From NCBI GenBank assembly GCA_964477085.1, contig CAYZDF010000002.1:1-64000 (forward strand): a stretch of DNA of 64,000 nt, read 5' to 3'. A model generated the notes under the pieces. That model saw nothing but the letters and a program-made list of their open reading frames with translations. It did not search any database and was not told the DNA's origin. How positions within the stretch are numbered: the stretch's first letter is position 1; each line of letters opens with the position of its first letter. The translations under genes and the position numbers were made by a program. Below are positions 35,373 to 45,701 of this stretch, in pieces. The stretch is from Dichloromethanomonas sp964477085 (lineage in GTDB: Bacteria > Bacillota > Desulfitobacteriia > Desulfitobacteriales > Syntrophobotulaceae).

Positions 35373-36386
35373 ATGAAAAAAATAAAGGTACTTGTCGTTG
35401 ATGATTCTCTGGTTTTCAGGCAATTCTTAACAAAGGGAATATCTACTGACCTAAGTATTGAAGTAGTGGGGACAGCAACGGATCCATTTGAGGCGCGAGA
35501 TAAAATTATAGAACTCGAACCCGATGTGATGACCTGCGATGTCCAGATGCCGAAGATGAATGGGATAGAATTCTTGCGACGTTTATTACCTCAGTACCAC
35601 CTTCCAGTTATTGTTGTAAGTACTGTAAGTGAAGCTATTCTGGATGCGTTGAATGTTGGGGCCGTCGATTTTGTCACTAAGCCTAACATAGGATCGATCA
35701 ATGAACTTGAGACATTTATTGATGAAGTAATCCATAAAATTAAAGTTGCGACGATAGCGAAAGTTAGCCAAATGCAGATAATGCAGCCTAAAGGAATGAT
35801 AGCAAATATACCTGTTCAACCTGGAAGAATCATTGCCATTGGTGCCTCCACAGGGGGGACGGAAGCAATCTATCAAATACTAAAATCATTACCTCCTTCA
35901 ATACCTGGTATTTTAGTTGTTCAGCATATACCTCCGATGTTCTCCAGAATGTTTGCAGAAAGGCTTAATAATCAAACACAGTTAAATGTCAGGGAAACAA
36001 AAAACGGAGATTACGTCGAGAAAGGACAAGTATTGATTGCACCAGGAGACCGCCACATCCGTATTAAAAAAATAGATACGAAATACCGCGTTGAATGTTT
36101 TGAAGGAGAAAAGGTCAATGGACACTGTCCATCTGTTGATGTCTTATTTGAATCAGTAGCAAAAGAAGCTGGAGATCAGGCTATAGGGATAATATTAACG
36201 GGAATGGGCTATGATGGGGCCAAAGGATTACGTCAGATGCGGCGAAAAGGTGCAAGAACCATAGGACAGGATGAACAATCAAGCGTAGTATATGGTATGC
36301 CGAAAGTTGCCTATGATATTGGGGCAGTTGAAAAACAGGTTGACTTAAAAATAATTCCGAGTGTATTATGCAGTATGTTGAAGTAG
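35373..36386 (+). CDS. cheB: chemotaxis methylesterase CheB
   Basis: A 337-aa protein with an N-terminal receiver (phospho-acceptor Asp56 in TCDVQMPKMNG) and a C-terminal methylesterase/deamidase domain. The catalytic triad is visible: Ser159 in GASTGG, His185 in VQHIPP, Asp281 in GMGYDGAKG. It reverses CheR methylation. CheC and CheD are absent. Confidence 0.92.
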   Translation: MKKIKVLVVDDSLVFRQFLTKGISTDLSIEVVGTATDPFEARDKIIELEPDVMTCDVQMPKMNGIEFLRRLLPQYHLPVIVVSTVSEAILDALNVGAVDFVTKPNIGSINELETFIDEVIHKIKVATIAKVSQMQIMQPKGMIANIPVQPGRIIAIGASTGGTEAIYQILKSLPPSIPGILVVQHIPPMFSRMFAERLNNQTQLNVRETKNGDYVEKGQVLIAPGDRHIRIKKIDTKYRVECFEGEKVNGHCPSVDVLFESVAKEAGDQAIGIILTGMGYDGAKGLRQMRRKGARTIGQDEQSSVVYGMPKVAYDIGAVEKQVDLKIIPSVLCSMLK

Positions 36387-36420
36387 GTTAACGATGATGG
36401 ATATTAAACTAGGAGGGTTA

Positions 36421-39400
36421 ATGAAAGCAAATTCTTTTGATACACTTGATATTACCAAAGATCAGATGGCATCTGCTTTAGCTTGTATCGGTGATGGAGT
36501 TATCTATGCAGATTTAACGGGTGGTATTAAATACCTTAATTCGTCAGCTGAAGACTTGACGGGCTGGTGTTCTACCATGGCGAAGGAAAAGAAGCTGTTT
36601 GAAGTATTCCCTATAATTAACTTAGAAACTGGGAAATTGATGGACGACTTGGTTGAACAAATCATTATATCAAATAAAACAATAGGATTAAGTAATAATT
36701 CTGTTTTATTAAAAAAGGATGGGAGTATAATATTTATTTCCGCTAGCTGTTCTCCCATTTACTCCGATGAGCATACTCTAACGGGTATCATCATTGTCTT
36801 TAGGGATATCACACGCTTAAAACGCATCGAAGACGATGTCAAAACAGAAGCCAATAACTTCAGAGTACTCTTTAACTCAGCGCCGGCAAGTATGTTTATT
36901 CTAAATGAACAAGGAAAGATTACACAGATTAACGACCGTGCACTTTTGTTATTTAAAAAGGAAAGAGACAGCGTTTTGAGTCAAGCATTCGGGGATGCAT
37001 TCTGTTGCTTAGAAAGTTATCGAGAATACAAAGGTTGCGGAAAAGCGAGTGCCTGCAAAGATTGTGAACTGCGACAAGCAGTTCAATCTGTTCTCAAAAC
37101 GGAACACTCTATAGTCGGTCTAGAGTTCTGTAAGGAGTTTGAGATTGAAGGCCAAAAAAATACTTTGTGGTTTAGCACCAACGTTTCATCAATTGTAGAG
37201 GGTTCAACTAAGAAGGTCGTCATTGCTCTAGAAAATATATCGCAAAGAAAAAAAATGGAAGAATCCCTTATTCAGTCACGGGACTTTCAAATGAAGTTGC
37301 TTGATCAATTTCCCGCTTTAGTGTGGCGTTCAAAGCTAGATAGTCAATGCGATTATGTGAACAAAGGTTGGCTTGACTTTACCGGTTACTCTCTGGAACA
37401 GGCTTTGGAGTTTGGTTGGAGGCAGTGTATTCACCCGGAAGATGCGAGCTTTAGCCTGAATGCTTATCTGAATGCTTTTGAAAAAAGGATTCCATTTCAG
37501 GTCGAGCACCGTATTCTAACAAAAGAAGGTATATATCGATGGTTCTTATGTAACGGAAATCCTTTCTACGATTTAGAAGGAGATTTTGGAGGGTATATTG
37601 CGATTGAGTTTGATATTACAGAGAGAAAAATAGCGGAGGAAGGGTTTAAACGATATCAGGTATTATCAGAAAATACACATGATGTTATCCTATTTATGCA
37701 CACGGATGGAAGTATTATTGAGGCGAACAAAGCGGCAATCAAAACATACGGATATACGCATAGTGAATTACTGACCAAGAGCGTATATGACCTTCGAGAA
37801 AACACGTCTTTGATAAGAGAGCATTTAGAATTATTAGCAAACAATAAGAATAATTCATTTACAACAAATCACAAACGGAAAGACGGTTCCGTTTTTCCTG
37901 TCGAAGTCAGTTCCCAATACTACAAGATCGGAAAATCGCCGACGATAATCAGTATTATCCGAGATATTACAGAAAGAAACAAAGCGGAGGCAGACTTGCT
38001 CAAAGCTAAGGAAGAAGCTGAGGCTGCCAATAAAGCCAAGAGTGAATTCCTGGCCAATATGAGTCATGAGATCAGAACTCCTATCAATGGCATGTTGGGT
38101 ATGATCGATCTAACCTTGATGGGCACCCTTAATGCTGAACACAAGGATAATCTTATCACAGCAAAATCATGTGCCGATGCACTATTAACAATTATCAATG
38201 ACATCCTTGATTTTTCAAAGTTAGAAGCAGGTAAACTCTTGATTAAGAATATCCTTTTTGATCTGTGTGAATTAATTGAAAAAATAATTGCAGCTCATTC
38301 TCCTTTTGTTAAAGAAAAACCAGTGGTACTAACTAAACAACTTCCCAAAGATATACCCCAATATCTTATTGGGGACCCCCACCGCTTACGTCAAGTTTTG
38401 AATAATCTGATTGATAATGCTATTAAATTTACCGATCAGGGCTCTGTTGATTTGTACATCAGTCAAACAGATTTCGGGGGTGACCATATTCGACTTGAGT
38501 TCTGTGTGAAAGATACAGGGATAGGAATTTCCGCTAACGATATGAATAATCTATTTCAATCTTTTAGTCAATTAGATGGCTCCATCACCAGAAAGTTCGG
38601 TGGAACGGGATTAGGCTTAGCTATTTCCAAGCAACTTGTGGAAATGATGGGAGGCTCAATTTCCGTTAATAGTGAAATAGGCAAGGGGAGTGAATTTACT
38701 TTTACATTGTGGTTCGAAATTGGGAGCAAGATATTGCTGAATCCTAATCCCAGACCAAAGCGCCGCATCAGTAAAGCAACAAAACAGATGAAAATCCTTT
38801 TAGCCGAAGATGACAAAGTAAACCAATATGTGTTATGTCGTATGCTTAGAGAAAGAGGACATAATATCGATCTTGCCAATAATGGTGCTGAAGCCTTACA
38901 GCGGTATCAGGAAAATACGTATGATGTGATTTTAATGGATATTCAGATGCCAGATATTGATGGGGTTGAGGCCACACAGAGGATCAGAGCAATGGAGGGA
39001 ACAGAAAAGCATACTCCAATCATCGCTATCACTGCCTACGCTTTATATGGAGACAGAGAAAAATTCATGGCAACTGGCATGGACGATTATCTGGCTAAAC
39101 CTATTGAGATGGAGAGTCTTTTCTATGCTCTGGATAGAATATCCGAAACATTATCTAAAAAGTCTGGTATTGAACTTACTATGGATGAAGACTTATTATT
39201 ATCGTCGGTCAACGTAAGCAAGAATAATACAGAAAACCACCAGGCATTAATTCAAGAAGTAGAAAAACAGCTGTTTTTGTTAGAAAAATATCTGAAACAA
39301 GAAGAATTCAAGAATATTGAATCAACAGCCAATTATATCAAATATTTATGTCAGAGAATTGATGCTGATGATATGAGAAGCAGAGCGTTTAAGATAGAGC

Positions 39401-39492
39401 TTTCGGTAAGGCGTGGCAATCTTCTAGAAGCAATGGACCACTTGAAATCATTAAAGAAAGAATATAACGTTTTAAAAACCTATTTTCTATAG
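36421..39492 (+). CDS. multi-PAS hybrid sensor histidine kinase with receiver
   Basis: A 1023-aa soluble hybrid kinase, last but one gene of the chemosensory operon. Four PAS regions (about 12-140, 145-280, 285-405, 415-520) precede HisKA with His549 in MSHEIRTPINGML, an ATPase domain (NAIKFTDQG, DTGIGIS, GGTGLGLAISKQL) and a receiver with Asp840 in LMDIQMPDIDG. A C-terminal stretch of about 110 aa has no clear family and may be an HPt-like helical tail. PAS two contains a cysteine-rich insert (CC, CGKASACKDC, residues 195-220). ATG 36421 follows AGGAGGGTTA; an earlier in-frame ATG at 36394 lacks this. Confidence 0.87.
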   Translation: MKANSFDTLDITKDQMASALACIGDGVIYADLTGGIKYLNSSAEDLTGWCSTMAKEKKLFEVFPIINLETGKLMDDLVEQIIISNKTIGLSNNSVLLKKDGSIIFISASCSPIYSDEHTLTGIIIVFRDITRLKRIEDDVKTEANNFRVLFNSAPASMFILNEQGKITQINDRALLLFKKERDSVLSQAFGDAFCCLESYREYKGCGKASACKDCELRQAVQSVLKTEHSIVGLEFCKEFEIEGQKNTLWFSTNVSSIVEGSTKKVVIALENISQRKKMEESLIQSRDFQMKLLDQFPALVWRSKLDSQCDYVNKGWLDFTGYSLEQALEFGWRQCIHPEDASFSLNAYLNAFEKRIPFQVEHRILTKEGIYRWFLCNGNPFYDLEGDFGGYIAIEFDITERKIAEEGFKRYQVLSENTHDVILFMHTDGSIIEANKAAIKTYGYTHSELLTKSVYDLRENTSLIREHLELLANNKNNSFTTNHKRKDGSVFPVEVSSQYYKIGKSPTIISIIRDITERNKAEADLLKAKEEAEAANKAKSEFLANMSHEIRTPINGMLGMIDLTLMGTLNAEHKDNLITAKSCADALLTIINDILDFSKLEAGKLLIKNILFDLCELIEKIIAAHSPFVKEKPVVLTKQLPKDIPQYLIGDPHRLRQVLNNLIDNAIKFTDQGSVDLYISQTDFGGDHIRLEFCVKDTGIGISANDMNNLFQSFSQLDGSITRKFGGTGLGLAISKQLVEMMGGSISVNSEIGKGSEFTFTLWFEIGSKILLNPNPRPKRRISKATKQMKILLAEDDKVNQYVLCRMLRERGHNIDLANNGAEALQRYQENTYDVILMDIQMPDIDGVEATQRIRAMEGTEKHTPIIAITAYALYGDREKFMATGMDDYLAKPIEMESLFYALDRISETLSKKSGIELTMDEDLLLSSVNVSKNNTENHQALIQEVEKQLFLLEKYLKQEEFKNIESTANYIKYLCQRIDADDMRSRAFKIELSVRRGNLLEAMDHLKSLKKEYNVLKTYFL

Positions 39493-39504
39493 AGGAGAAT
39501 GATT

Positions 39505-39909
39505 ATGAGAATTCTGATTGCCGAAGATGATATGGTGAGTCGAAAATTTTTGTTTAAACTTCTATCAAAATACGGACAGTGTGATCTGGTGGTAAACGGA
39601 ATAGAAGCTATTGATGCCTTTATTATTTCTTTAAAGGACGAAAAACCTTATGATCTTATCTGTTTGGATATCATGATGCCTAAAGCAGATGGTGTCAGAG
39701 TATTAAAGGCTATCCGAGACTTAGAGAAACAGAAAGGTATAGCGCCTGAAAAAGAATCAAAAGTAATTATGACAACAGTCTTGACTGAAACAGATATTGT
39801 TCAGAGTGCCTTTGAACTTGGCTGTGATGCCTATGCCTCCAAACCCATTGATACAGGTAAACTGATTGAAGTAATTCAAAAGCTAGGGATCATCAAAGAG
39901 ACAACTTAA
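39505..39909 (+). CDS. single-domain response regulator
   Basis: A 134-aa CheY-like receiver: ILIAEDD, CLDIMMPKADG and the lysine in YASKPIDTG. ATG 39505 lies seven bases after AGAGGAGA; ATG 39499 would be too close to it. It is a paralogue of the receiver at 28145-28549 and probably takes phosphate from the hybrid kinase 12 bp upstream. Confidence 0.85.
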   Translation: MRILIAEDDMVSRKFLFKLLSKYGQCDLVVNGIEAIDAFIISLKDEKPYDLICLDIMMPKADGVRVLKAIRDLEKQKGIAPEKESKVIMTTVLTETDIVQSAFELGCDAYASKPIDTGKLIEVIQKLGIIKETT

Positions 39910-39922
39910 ACTTAAAGATGAA

Positions 39923-39961
39923 AGACCTTCAGGTACACACAAGACCGAAGGCTTATTTTTT
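39923..39961 (+). terminator. probable terminator of the chemosensory operon
   Basis: CCTTC/GAAGG with an inner GGT/ACC stem, followed by CTTATTTTTTG, 15-50 bp after the receiver gene. Confidence 0.55.
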
Positions 39962-40065
39962 GTTAACTATTGCCATAGCAATAAATCACTAGTAGGTTAC
40001 TATTTTTTGATTGTATTTTAATGGCGAAATATGTAGAATGAGAATGTATATCAAAATAGCAAAAA

Positions 40066-41664
40066 ATGGAGTATAGAATTAAGGATATGCATGCAATCAT
40101 TCAAGCAGATAATCTAGGTAACATTGTTTTCCTCAACTCCTTTGCGGAGAAAATGACGGGCTGGATGGCTACTGAAGCAGTAGGCCGTTCTATCAACAAG
40201 GTTTTTTCTGTCATTGACAGTATCTCTGCGGAAAACATGCTCAGTAAAGGAATCTTGGTCAACCGATACGGTCGAGAGTTCATGATCGAATATTCATATA
40301 CGTCATGGCCTCATAACCAGGGTACACTGCTGGTGTTCCAAGAGATCAGTGATAAGATGACGTTACTCGAACAAAATGATTTTCTGAAGAAATACGATAG
40401 TTTAACTAAATTACCCAATAAAGACTTTTTTCTTGGTTTTTTTAAGGAACGTATCGACGAAGATAGACAGCAGGGGGATAAGATAATTGCCCTGTTGATC
40501 ATTGGTATTGACCGTTTTCGCTTTATCAATGATACCATGGGGCTGAAAACTGGCGATCTATTATTGGTCGAAATCGCTCAAAGACTCCAGAAGATTTTTG
40601 GTCTTAATCAGGTTTTTCGTTATGGCGGCGATGAATTCGTGGTCGTAATCGATGATTGCAAAGACAAATTCGGTGTCCTTAGTCTGGCAGGGGATATTGT
40701 TCATTCATTTTCTGGCCGGTTAGATCTGGGAGAATTTGAGGTTTTTTGCAGCTTAAGTATTGGGATTTCTTTATTCCCTGAGCATGGGACAGAGGTTGAT
40801 GAGCTTATCCAAATGGCAGATATTGCCCTCTATGCTGCTGCTCAAAAAGGTGGTAACCGCCATCACTTATACGATAGTGAAGATACAAAACCATTTAAAC
40901 TCTTTTCGAAGATTGGCATGTTAAAAAATGCATTAAAGAATAATGAGTTTATACTTCATTATCAGCCACAGATTAATCTTTCTGACGGACATATCACCAG
41001 TGTTGAGGCTCTGATCCGTTGGAATTCTCCGATCGGAAAGATAATGCCCAATGACTTCATCGCTTTGGCGGAGGAGACAGGGATGATTATCCCCATCGGT
41101 GAATGGGTGATCCGAGAAGCCTGTCGGCAATGTAAGAGATGGCATGATGAAGGATTTAGCTCTTTGCAAATATCCGTCAATATATCGGCCAAACAATTTT
41201 ATGAACCGGACTTCGTCTCCAGTGTCTTGTCAATTTTAAAGGAATGTGAATTAGAACCCAAATACTTCATAATTGAAATCACTGAAAGCATCGCCATGAA
41301 AAATCATGAAACCACCTCCAATACAATCAGGGAGTTTAATAGGACTGGAGTTAAGGTCAGCATCGATGATTTTGGGACAGGATATTCTTGTCTCAACTAC
41401 CTGGCCAACCTTCAGATCAACGCGCTTAAGATCGACAAATCATTCGTTGATAACCTCCACCAACAGAATAAGAAAAAGAAAGTGACCAATGCCATTATTA
41501 AATTAGCACAGTCTTTGGACCTGGAAGTTGTTGCTGAAGGCATTGAATTAGAAGAACAACTAAGTTATCTCATTAACCAAAAGTGCCATAAAGCACAAGG
41601 TTATCTAATTTCACACCCTTTACCACCTGAAGAAGTTACTCGCTTTTTCCAAAAAAATAAATAA
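40066..41664 (+). CDS. PAS-GGDEF-EAL c-di-GMP protein
   Basis: A 532-aa soluble protein: PAS (about 5-105), GGDEF (about 110-270; signature at residues 187-191, YGGDEF intact, no RxxD I-site before it) and EAL (about 285-530). The EAL motif is VEALIRW near residue 314; SVNISAKQF, EITES, DDFGTGYSCLNYL, LKIDKSFV and VAEGIE are all there, so phosphodiesterase activity is likely and cyclase activity possible. The ribosome site before ATG 40066 is poor; an ATG eight codons on is an alternative. Confidence 0.88.
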   Translation: MEYRIKDMHAIIQADNLGNIVFLNSFAEKMTGWMATEAVGRSINKVFSVIDSISAENMLSKGILVNRYGREFMIEYSYTSWPHNQGTLLVFQEISDKMTLLEQNDFLKKYDSLTKLPNKDFFLGFFKERIDEDRQQGDKIIALLIIGIDRFRFINDTMGLKTGDLLLVEIAQRLQKIFGLNQVFRYGGDEFVVVIDDCKDKFGVLSLAGDIVHSFSGRLDLGEFEVFCSLSIGISLFPEHGTEVDELIQMADIALYAAAQKGGNRHHLYDSEDTKPFKLFSKIGMLKNALKNNEFILHYQPQINLSDGHITSVEALIRWNSPIGKIMPNDFIALAEETGMIIPIGEWVIREACRQCKRWHDEGFSSLQISVNISAKQFYEPDFVSSVLSILKECELEPKYFIIEITESIAMKNHETTSNTIREFNRTGVKVSIDDFGTGYSCLNYLANLQINALKIDKSFVDNLHQQNKKKKVTNAIIKLAQSLDLEVVAEGIELEEQLSYLINQKCHKAQGYLISHPLPPEEVTRFFQKNK

Positions 41665-41754
41665 AAGGGACATGCATAAAAAAAATTCTCCAATAGATTT
41701 TGTCAGATGCAAAAAAAATGAACATCTTGAAGGTAAATCTATGGAGGTGATCTG

Positions 41755-41997
41755 ATGATGACAGAAGGAAGCGAAGAAGAAAAACCTTACTTAAGTCTTT
41801 CGGATCATATCGTTCGATTGTTTGTCGGCCGGAATTCCAACTATTATACTCAAAAATGGGAAACGACAGCTTTCCCTAGTAAGAGTGCAAGTTGGAACTG
41901 GTCGGCATTTTTATTCAATGTTCTTTGGTTTGGTTATCGCCGGATGTACCTCTATGTTCCTTTGATCTTAGGGATTTTTGGTTACTTGTTTGAATAA
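41755..41997 (+). CDS. small DUF2628-like membrane protein
   Basis: An 80-aa protein whose second half has the DUF2628 pattern (SWNWSAFLFNVLWFGYRRMY, then one hydrophobic segment). Family members usually continue with further membrane helices, so this is a short or truncated version. TATGGAGGTGATCTG gives a good ribosome site. Function unknown. Confidence 0.65.
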   Translation: MMTEGSEEEKPYLSLSDHIVRLFVGRNSNYYTQKWETTAFPSKSASWNWSAFLFNVLWFGYRRMYLYVPLILGIFGYLFE

Positions 41998-42021
41998 ATA
42001 CACAACTTGGGCTTCACGAAC

Positions 42022-45000
42022 TCATTTAAGCTTAATTAAAAGCTGACCGGATTTTACCGGCTGTCCTTCCGCCACCAGGATGTTCTCGATCTCCCCGTTA
42101 GCAGGGGCCAAGACATTGGTTTCCATCTTCATAGCTTCAATGATCAGCAAGCTTTGCTTGTTGGTGATGGATTCTCCTTCTTTTACCAATATCTTGGTGA
42201 TAGTGCCTGTAATGGAGGAGCCGATTTCCTTAGGGTTACCCGAATCAGCCATCGGAGTAACATCTAACTTTTCTTTTTCTTCGAAGTTACGGTCAAAGAT
42301 CTTAATCTCTCTTCGATTGCCATTGACTTCGAAGACAACAGTCTTATAACCTTCCTCATCCAGATCACCAACCTCGACCAGCTTGACGATCATGATTTTT
42401 CCTTCATCCAGATCGATCTCGCTGGTTTCGCCTTCTTTCAGACCATAGAAGAAGACGTGGCTTTCCAGGTTGTAGAGATGGCCATAATCATTTAAAGACT
42501 TTAAATAATCACTGTACACTTTGGGGTAAAGCGCATAGCTTAAAGCATTGCGGATATTGGCTTCTACATGGAATTCATCATTCAGTTTTTCTTTTATCGC
42601 TTCAAAATCAATCGGTTCCAGGATTTCACCCGGTCTGCAGGAGATAGGATCTTCTCCTTTAAGAATAATCTTCTGCAGCTCTTCGGGGAAGCCGCCATCA
42701 GGCTGACCCATCATCCCTCGGAAGTAATCGACGACAGAGTCAGGGAAAGCCAGATGCTTTCCTTTGTGTAATAGGTTTTCTTTCGTCAAGCCGTTTTGAA
42801 CCATAAAGATCGCAAAGTCACCCACCACTTTGGATGTAGGGGTTACTTTGACGATATCCCCAAGGATTTCATTGACTTCTTTATACATTTCTTTTACTTC
42901 TCTGAATTTATGCCCGAGACCAAAACTCTCCACCTGGGGTTTTAGGTTGGAATACTGTCCACCAGGGATTTCATATTTGTAGATTTCCGAAGTACCAGAC
43001 TTCAGGCCGGATTCGAATTGCTCGTAAACGGTTCTGGTTTCACTCCAATAATCACAGATCTTTTGGATATCCTCCAGATTCATTCTCGTATCGAATTTAG
43101 TATTATCAAGGGCAGCGATTACGGAATTCAAGGCTGGCTGACTGGTGAGTCCGGCCATCGGATTCATGGCTGTATCTACGATATCCACTCCGGCTTCTGC
43201 AGCCATGAGCAGGGTAGCCAGCCCATTACCGCTGGTATCGTGGGTATGCAGATGAATCGGCAGAGAAACTTCTTCTTTTAAAGCTTTGATTAATTTGGCT
43301 GCAGCATAAGGCTTTAATAGTCCGGACATATCTTTGATAGCCAGGATATGAGCACCCATTTTCTCGATCTCTTTGGCTTTATTGACGTAGTACTTCAGGG
43401 TGTATTTATCCCGTCTTTCATCAAGGATATCACCGGTATAACAAACACAGACCTCAGCAATTTTCCCTGTTTTCATGACCTCATCGAAAGCTACTTCCAT
43501 ACCTTTCAGCCAGTTCAGACTATCGAAAATCCTAAAGATATCGATCCCCTGATCTGCAGCTTCCTGGATAAAATCTCGGATCAAATTATCTGGATAATTG
43601 GTGTAGCCGACAGCATTGGAACCGCGGATCAACATCTGGAATGGAATATTTGGGATTAGCTGCCTTAAGCCCTGCAGCCTTCTCCAGGGGGATTCCCGTA
43701 AAAAACGGTAAGCCACATCAAAAGTGGCACCGCCCCACATCTCCAGGGAGAAGAGATCCTTCGCCAGTATGGAGGTTGCTTCGGCAATCCTGACCATGTC
43801 CTTGGTTCTGACCCGGGTGGCGAGCAAGGATTGGTGAGCATCTCTGAAAGTGGTGTCGGTCAGTAAGAGTTTATCCTGGTTCTTGATCCAGTTCACAAAT
43901 CCTTCCGCTCCTTGTTCCAGGAGAATTTTCCTGACCCCCAAACGCTCTTCAGGAACCTTTACTTTAGGAACAGGCGCAATATTGTAATCTTTCTTGGTAC
44001 CTTTGACTTCATTGACGACTTTCTCACCGATATACTTTAAGATCTTGGTCTCGTAATCTTTCTTGGGTTTGATATCAAAGAGTTCAGGCGTATCATCGAT
44101 GAAATGCGTATCACATTCACCGCTTAAGAATTTCTCGTGGTTCAAGACGTTGATCAAAAAGGCTTCATTAGTCTTGACACCTTTGACGTTCATCTCCTTA
44201 ATGGAACGAATGGCCTTTTTAGTGGCATTTTCAAAAGTCCTGGACCAGGAGATGATCTTAACCAGGAGGCTGTCATAGTATGGGGAGATAGTCGAACCGG
44301 TGTAGCCGTTCCCGCCATCCAGTCTGATTCCAAAACCGGAACTCGTACGGTAGACATCAATTTTACCTGTATCCGGCATGAAGTTGGATAAGGGATCTTC
44401 TGTGGTAATCCGGCATTGGATAGAGTAACCTCTCGGAACGATCGAGTCCTGAGACGGAATGCCAATTTCAGGTGAATCCAGGCGATACCCCTGAGCGATA
44501 AGAACCTGACTTTGTACGATATCGATACCGGTTGTCATCTCGGTAATCGTATGCTCCACCTGGATTCTAGGGTTCATCTCGATAAAATAGTGATTGCCAT
44601 TTTTATCGACCAGGAACTCAGCCGTCCCGGCATTAACATAATTCACGGCCTTAGAGAGTTTCAAGGCATCGCTGCACAGCTTCTCCCGAAGTTCATTGGA
44701 AATCGCAAAAGCAGGGGTGAATTCCACAATCTTCTGATGTCTTCTTTGGACTGAGCAATCTCTTTCATAAAGATGAACGATATTGCCGTATTTATCAGCC
44801 AGAATCTGAACCTCAATGTGCTTCGGTCTTTCCAGATACTTTTCGATGAATATATCATCAATACCGAAGGCTTTTTTGGATTCATTTTTGGCATTATGGA
44901 ATTCGCGTTCCAGGTCTTTTTCACTATAGACCACCCGCATCCCTCGACCCCCGCCTCCGGCAGCGGCTTTAAGAATAACAGGATAACCATAGGTTTCAGC

Positions 45001-45456
45001 AAAATCCACAGCCTCCTGTACAGAGGTCATGGGTTTATCAATGCCTGGAATAGTCGGGACACCGACGCTGTGTGCGAGTATTTTGGATTTGATCTTATCT
45101 CCCAGATTCTCCAGGGTATACTCAGAAGGGCCTATGAATTCGATCCCCGCCTCAGCACATTTCCGGGCAAATTCAGGGTTCTCGGATAAAAAACCATAGC
45201 CGGGATGAACAGCATCTGCGCCTTTTTTCAAAGCCAGATCGATTATTTCACCCATGTTCAGATAAACTTCGATAGGCTTCAATTTTTTGCCGATCAGGTA
45301 AGATTCATCAGCTCGGGTCCGGAATAAGGCATATTTATCTTCTTCGGAATAGATCGCAACTGTCCTAATACCCAACTCTTTACAGGCTCGAAATATACGG
45401 ATGGCGATCTCTCCTCGGTTAGCGACCAAGATTTTATTGAATGTTCTTGTACTCAT
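42022..45456 (-). CDS. pyc: pyruvate carboxylase
   Basis: A full-length 1144-aa single-chain pyruvate carboxylase (ATP + bicarbonate + pyruvate to oxaloacetate). Order: biotin carboxylase (KILVANRGEIAIRIFRA at the start, ATP-grasp KAAAGGGGRGMR, MNPRIQVEHTITE), carboxyltransferase from about residue 535 (DTTFRDAHQSLLATRVR, MWGGATFDVA, IHLHTHDTSGNG), the PYC/OADA region, and a C-terminal biotinyl domain (IIEAMKMETNV). AGGGAGA precedes the ATG. TATAAT on the minus strand (45503-45498) is a possible -10. It stands alone and would feed oxaloacetate to the TCA branch or gluconeogenesis. Confidence 0.95.
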   Translation of the reverse strand: MSTRTFNKILVANRGEIAIRIFRACKELGIRTVAIYSEEDKYALFRTRADESYLIGKKLKPIEVYLNMGEIIDLALKKGADAVHPGYGFLSENPEFARKCAEAGIEFIGPSEYTLENLGDKIKSKILAHSVGVPTIPGIDKPMTSVQEAVDFAETYGYPVILKAAAGGGGRGMRVVYSEKDLEREFHNAKNESKKAFGIDDIFIEKYLERPKHIEVQILADKYGNIVHLYERDCSVQRRHQKIVEFTPAFAISNELREKLCSDALKLSKAVNYVNAGTAEFLVDKNGNHYFIEMNPRIQVEHTITEMTTGIDIVQSQVLIAQGYRLDSPEIGIPSQDSIVPRGYSIQCRITTEDPLSNFMPDTGKIDVYRTSSGFGIRLDGGNGYTGSTISPYYDSLLVKIISWSRTFENATKKAIRSIKEMNVKGVKTNEAFLINVLNHEKFLSGECDTHFIDDTPELFDIKPKKDYETKILKYIGEKVVNEVKGTKKDYNIAPVPKVKVPEERLGVRKILLEQGAEGFVNWIKNQDKLLLTDTTFRDAHQSLLATRVRTKDMVRIAEATSILAKDLFSLEMWGGATFDVAYRFLRESPWRRLQGLRQLIPNIPFQMLIRGSNAVGYTNYPDNLIRDFIQEAADQGIDIFRIFDSLNWLKGMEVAFDEVMKTGKIAEVCVCYTGDILDERRDKYTLKYYVNKAKEIEKMGAHILAIKDMSGLLKPYAAAKLIKALKEEVSLPIHLHTHDTSGNGLATLLMAAEAGVDIVDTAMNPMAGLTSQPALNSVIAALDNTKFDTRMNLEDIQKICDYWSETRTVYEQFESGLKSGTSEIYKYEIPGGQYSNLKPQVESFGLGHKFREVKEMYKEVNEILGDIVKVTPTSKVVGDFAIFMVQNGLTKENLLHKGKHLAFPDSVVDYFRGMMGQPDGGFPEELQKIILKGEDPISCRPGEILEPIDFEAIKEKLNDEFHVEANIRNALSYALYPKVYSDYLKSLNDYGHLYNLESHVFFYGLKEGETSEIDLDEGKIMIVKLVEVGDLDEEGYKTVVFEVNGNRREIKIFDRNFEEKEKLDVTPMADSGNPKEIGSSITGTITKILVKEGESITNKQSLLIIEAMKMETNVLAPANGEIENILVAEGQPVKSGQLLIKLK

Positions 45457-45701
45457 GGCATCTCCCTTGCTTAAATGCTTTTATGCTTTACATTCCTATT
45501 ATAATTCATAAAGCCACATAATAAGAAGCTTTCTTTAAAATAATACCGAACACATAATTATGTATTATTTTTACCAACTTGTGACACTATTATCATAAGT
45601 TAAATGGCTTAAAAATAACCACATAAATAAACGAATCATTGGTTAAAAATATAGCGTGAAACAAATACTAGTGTATCAATACGTCGAAGGGTAGTTAAAA
45701 T

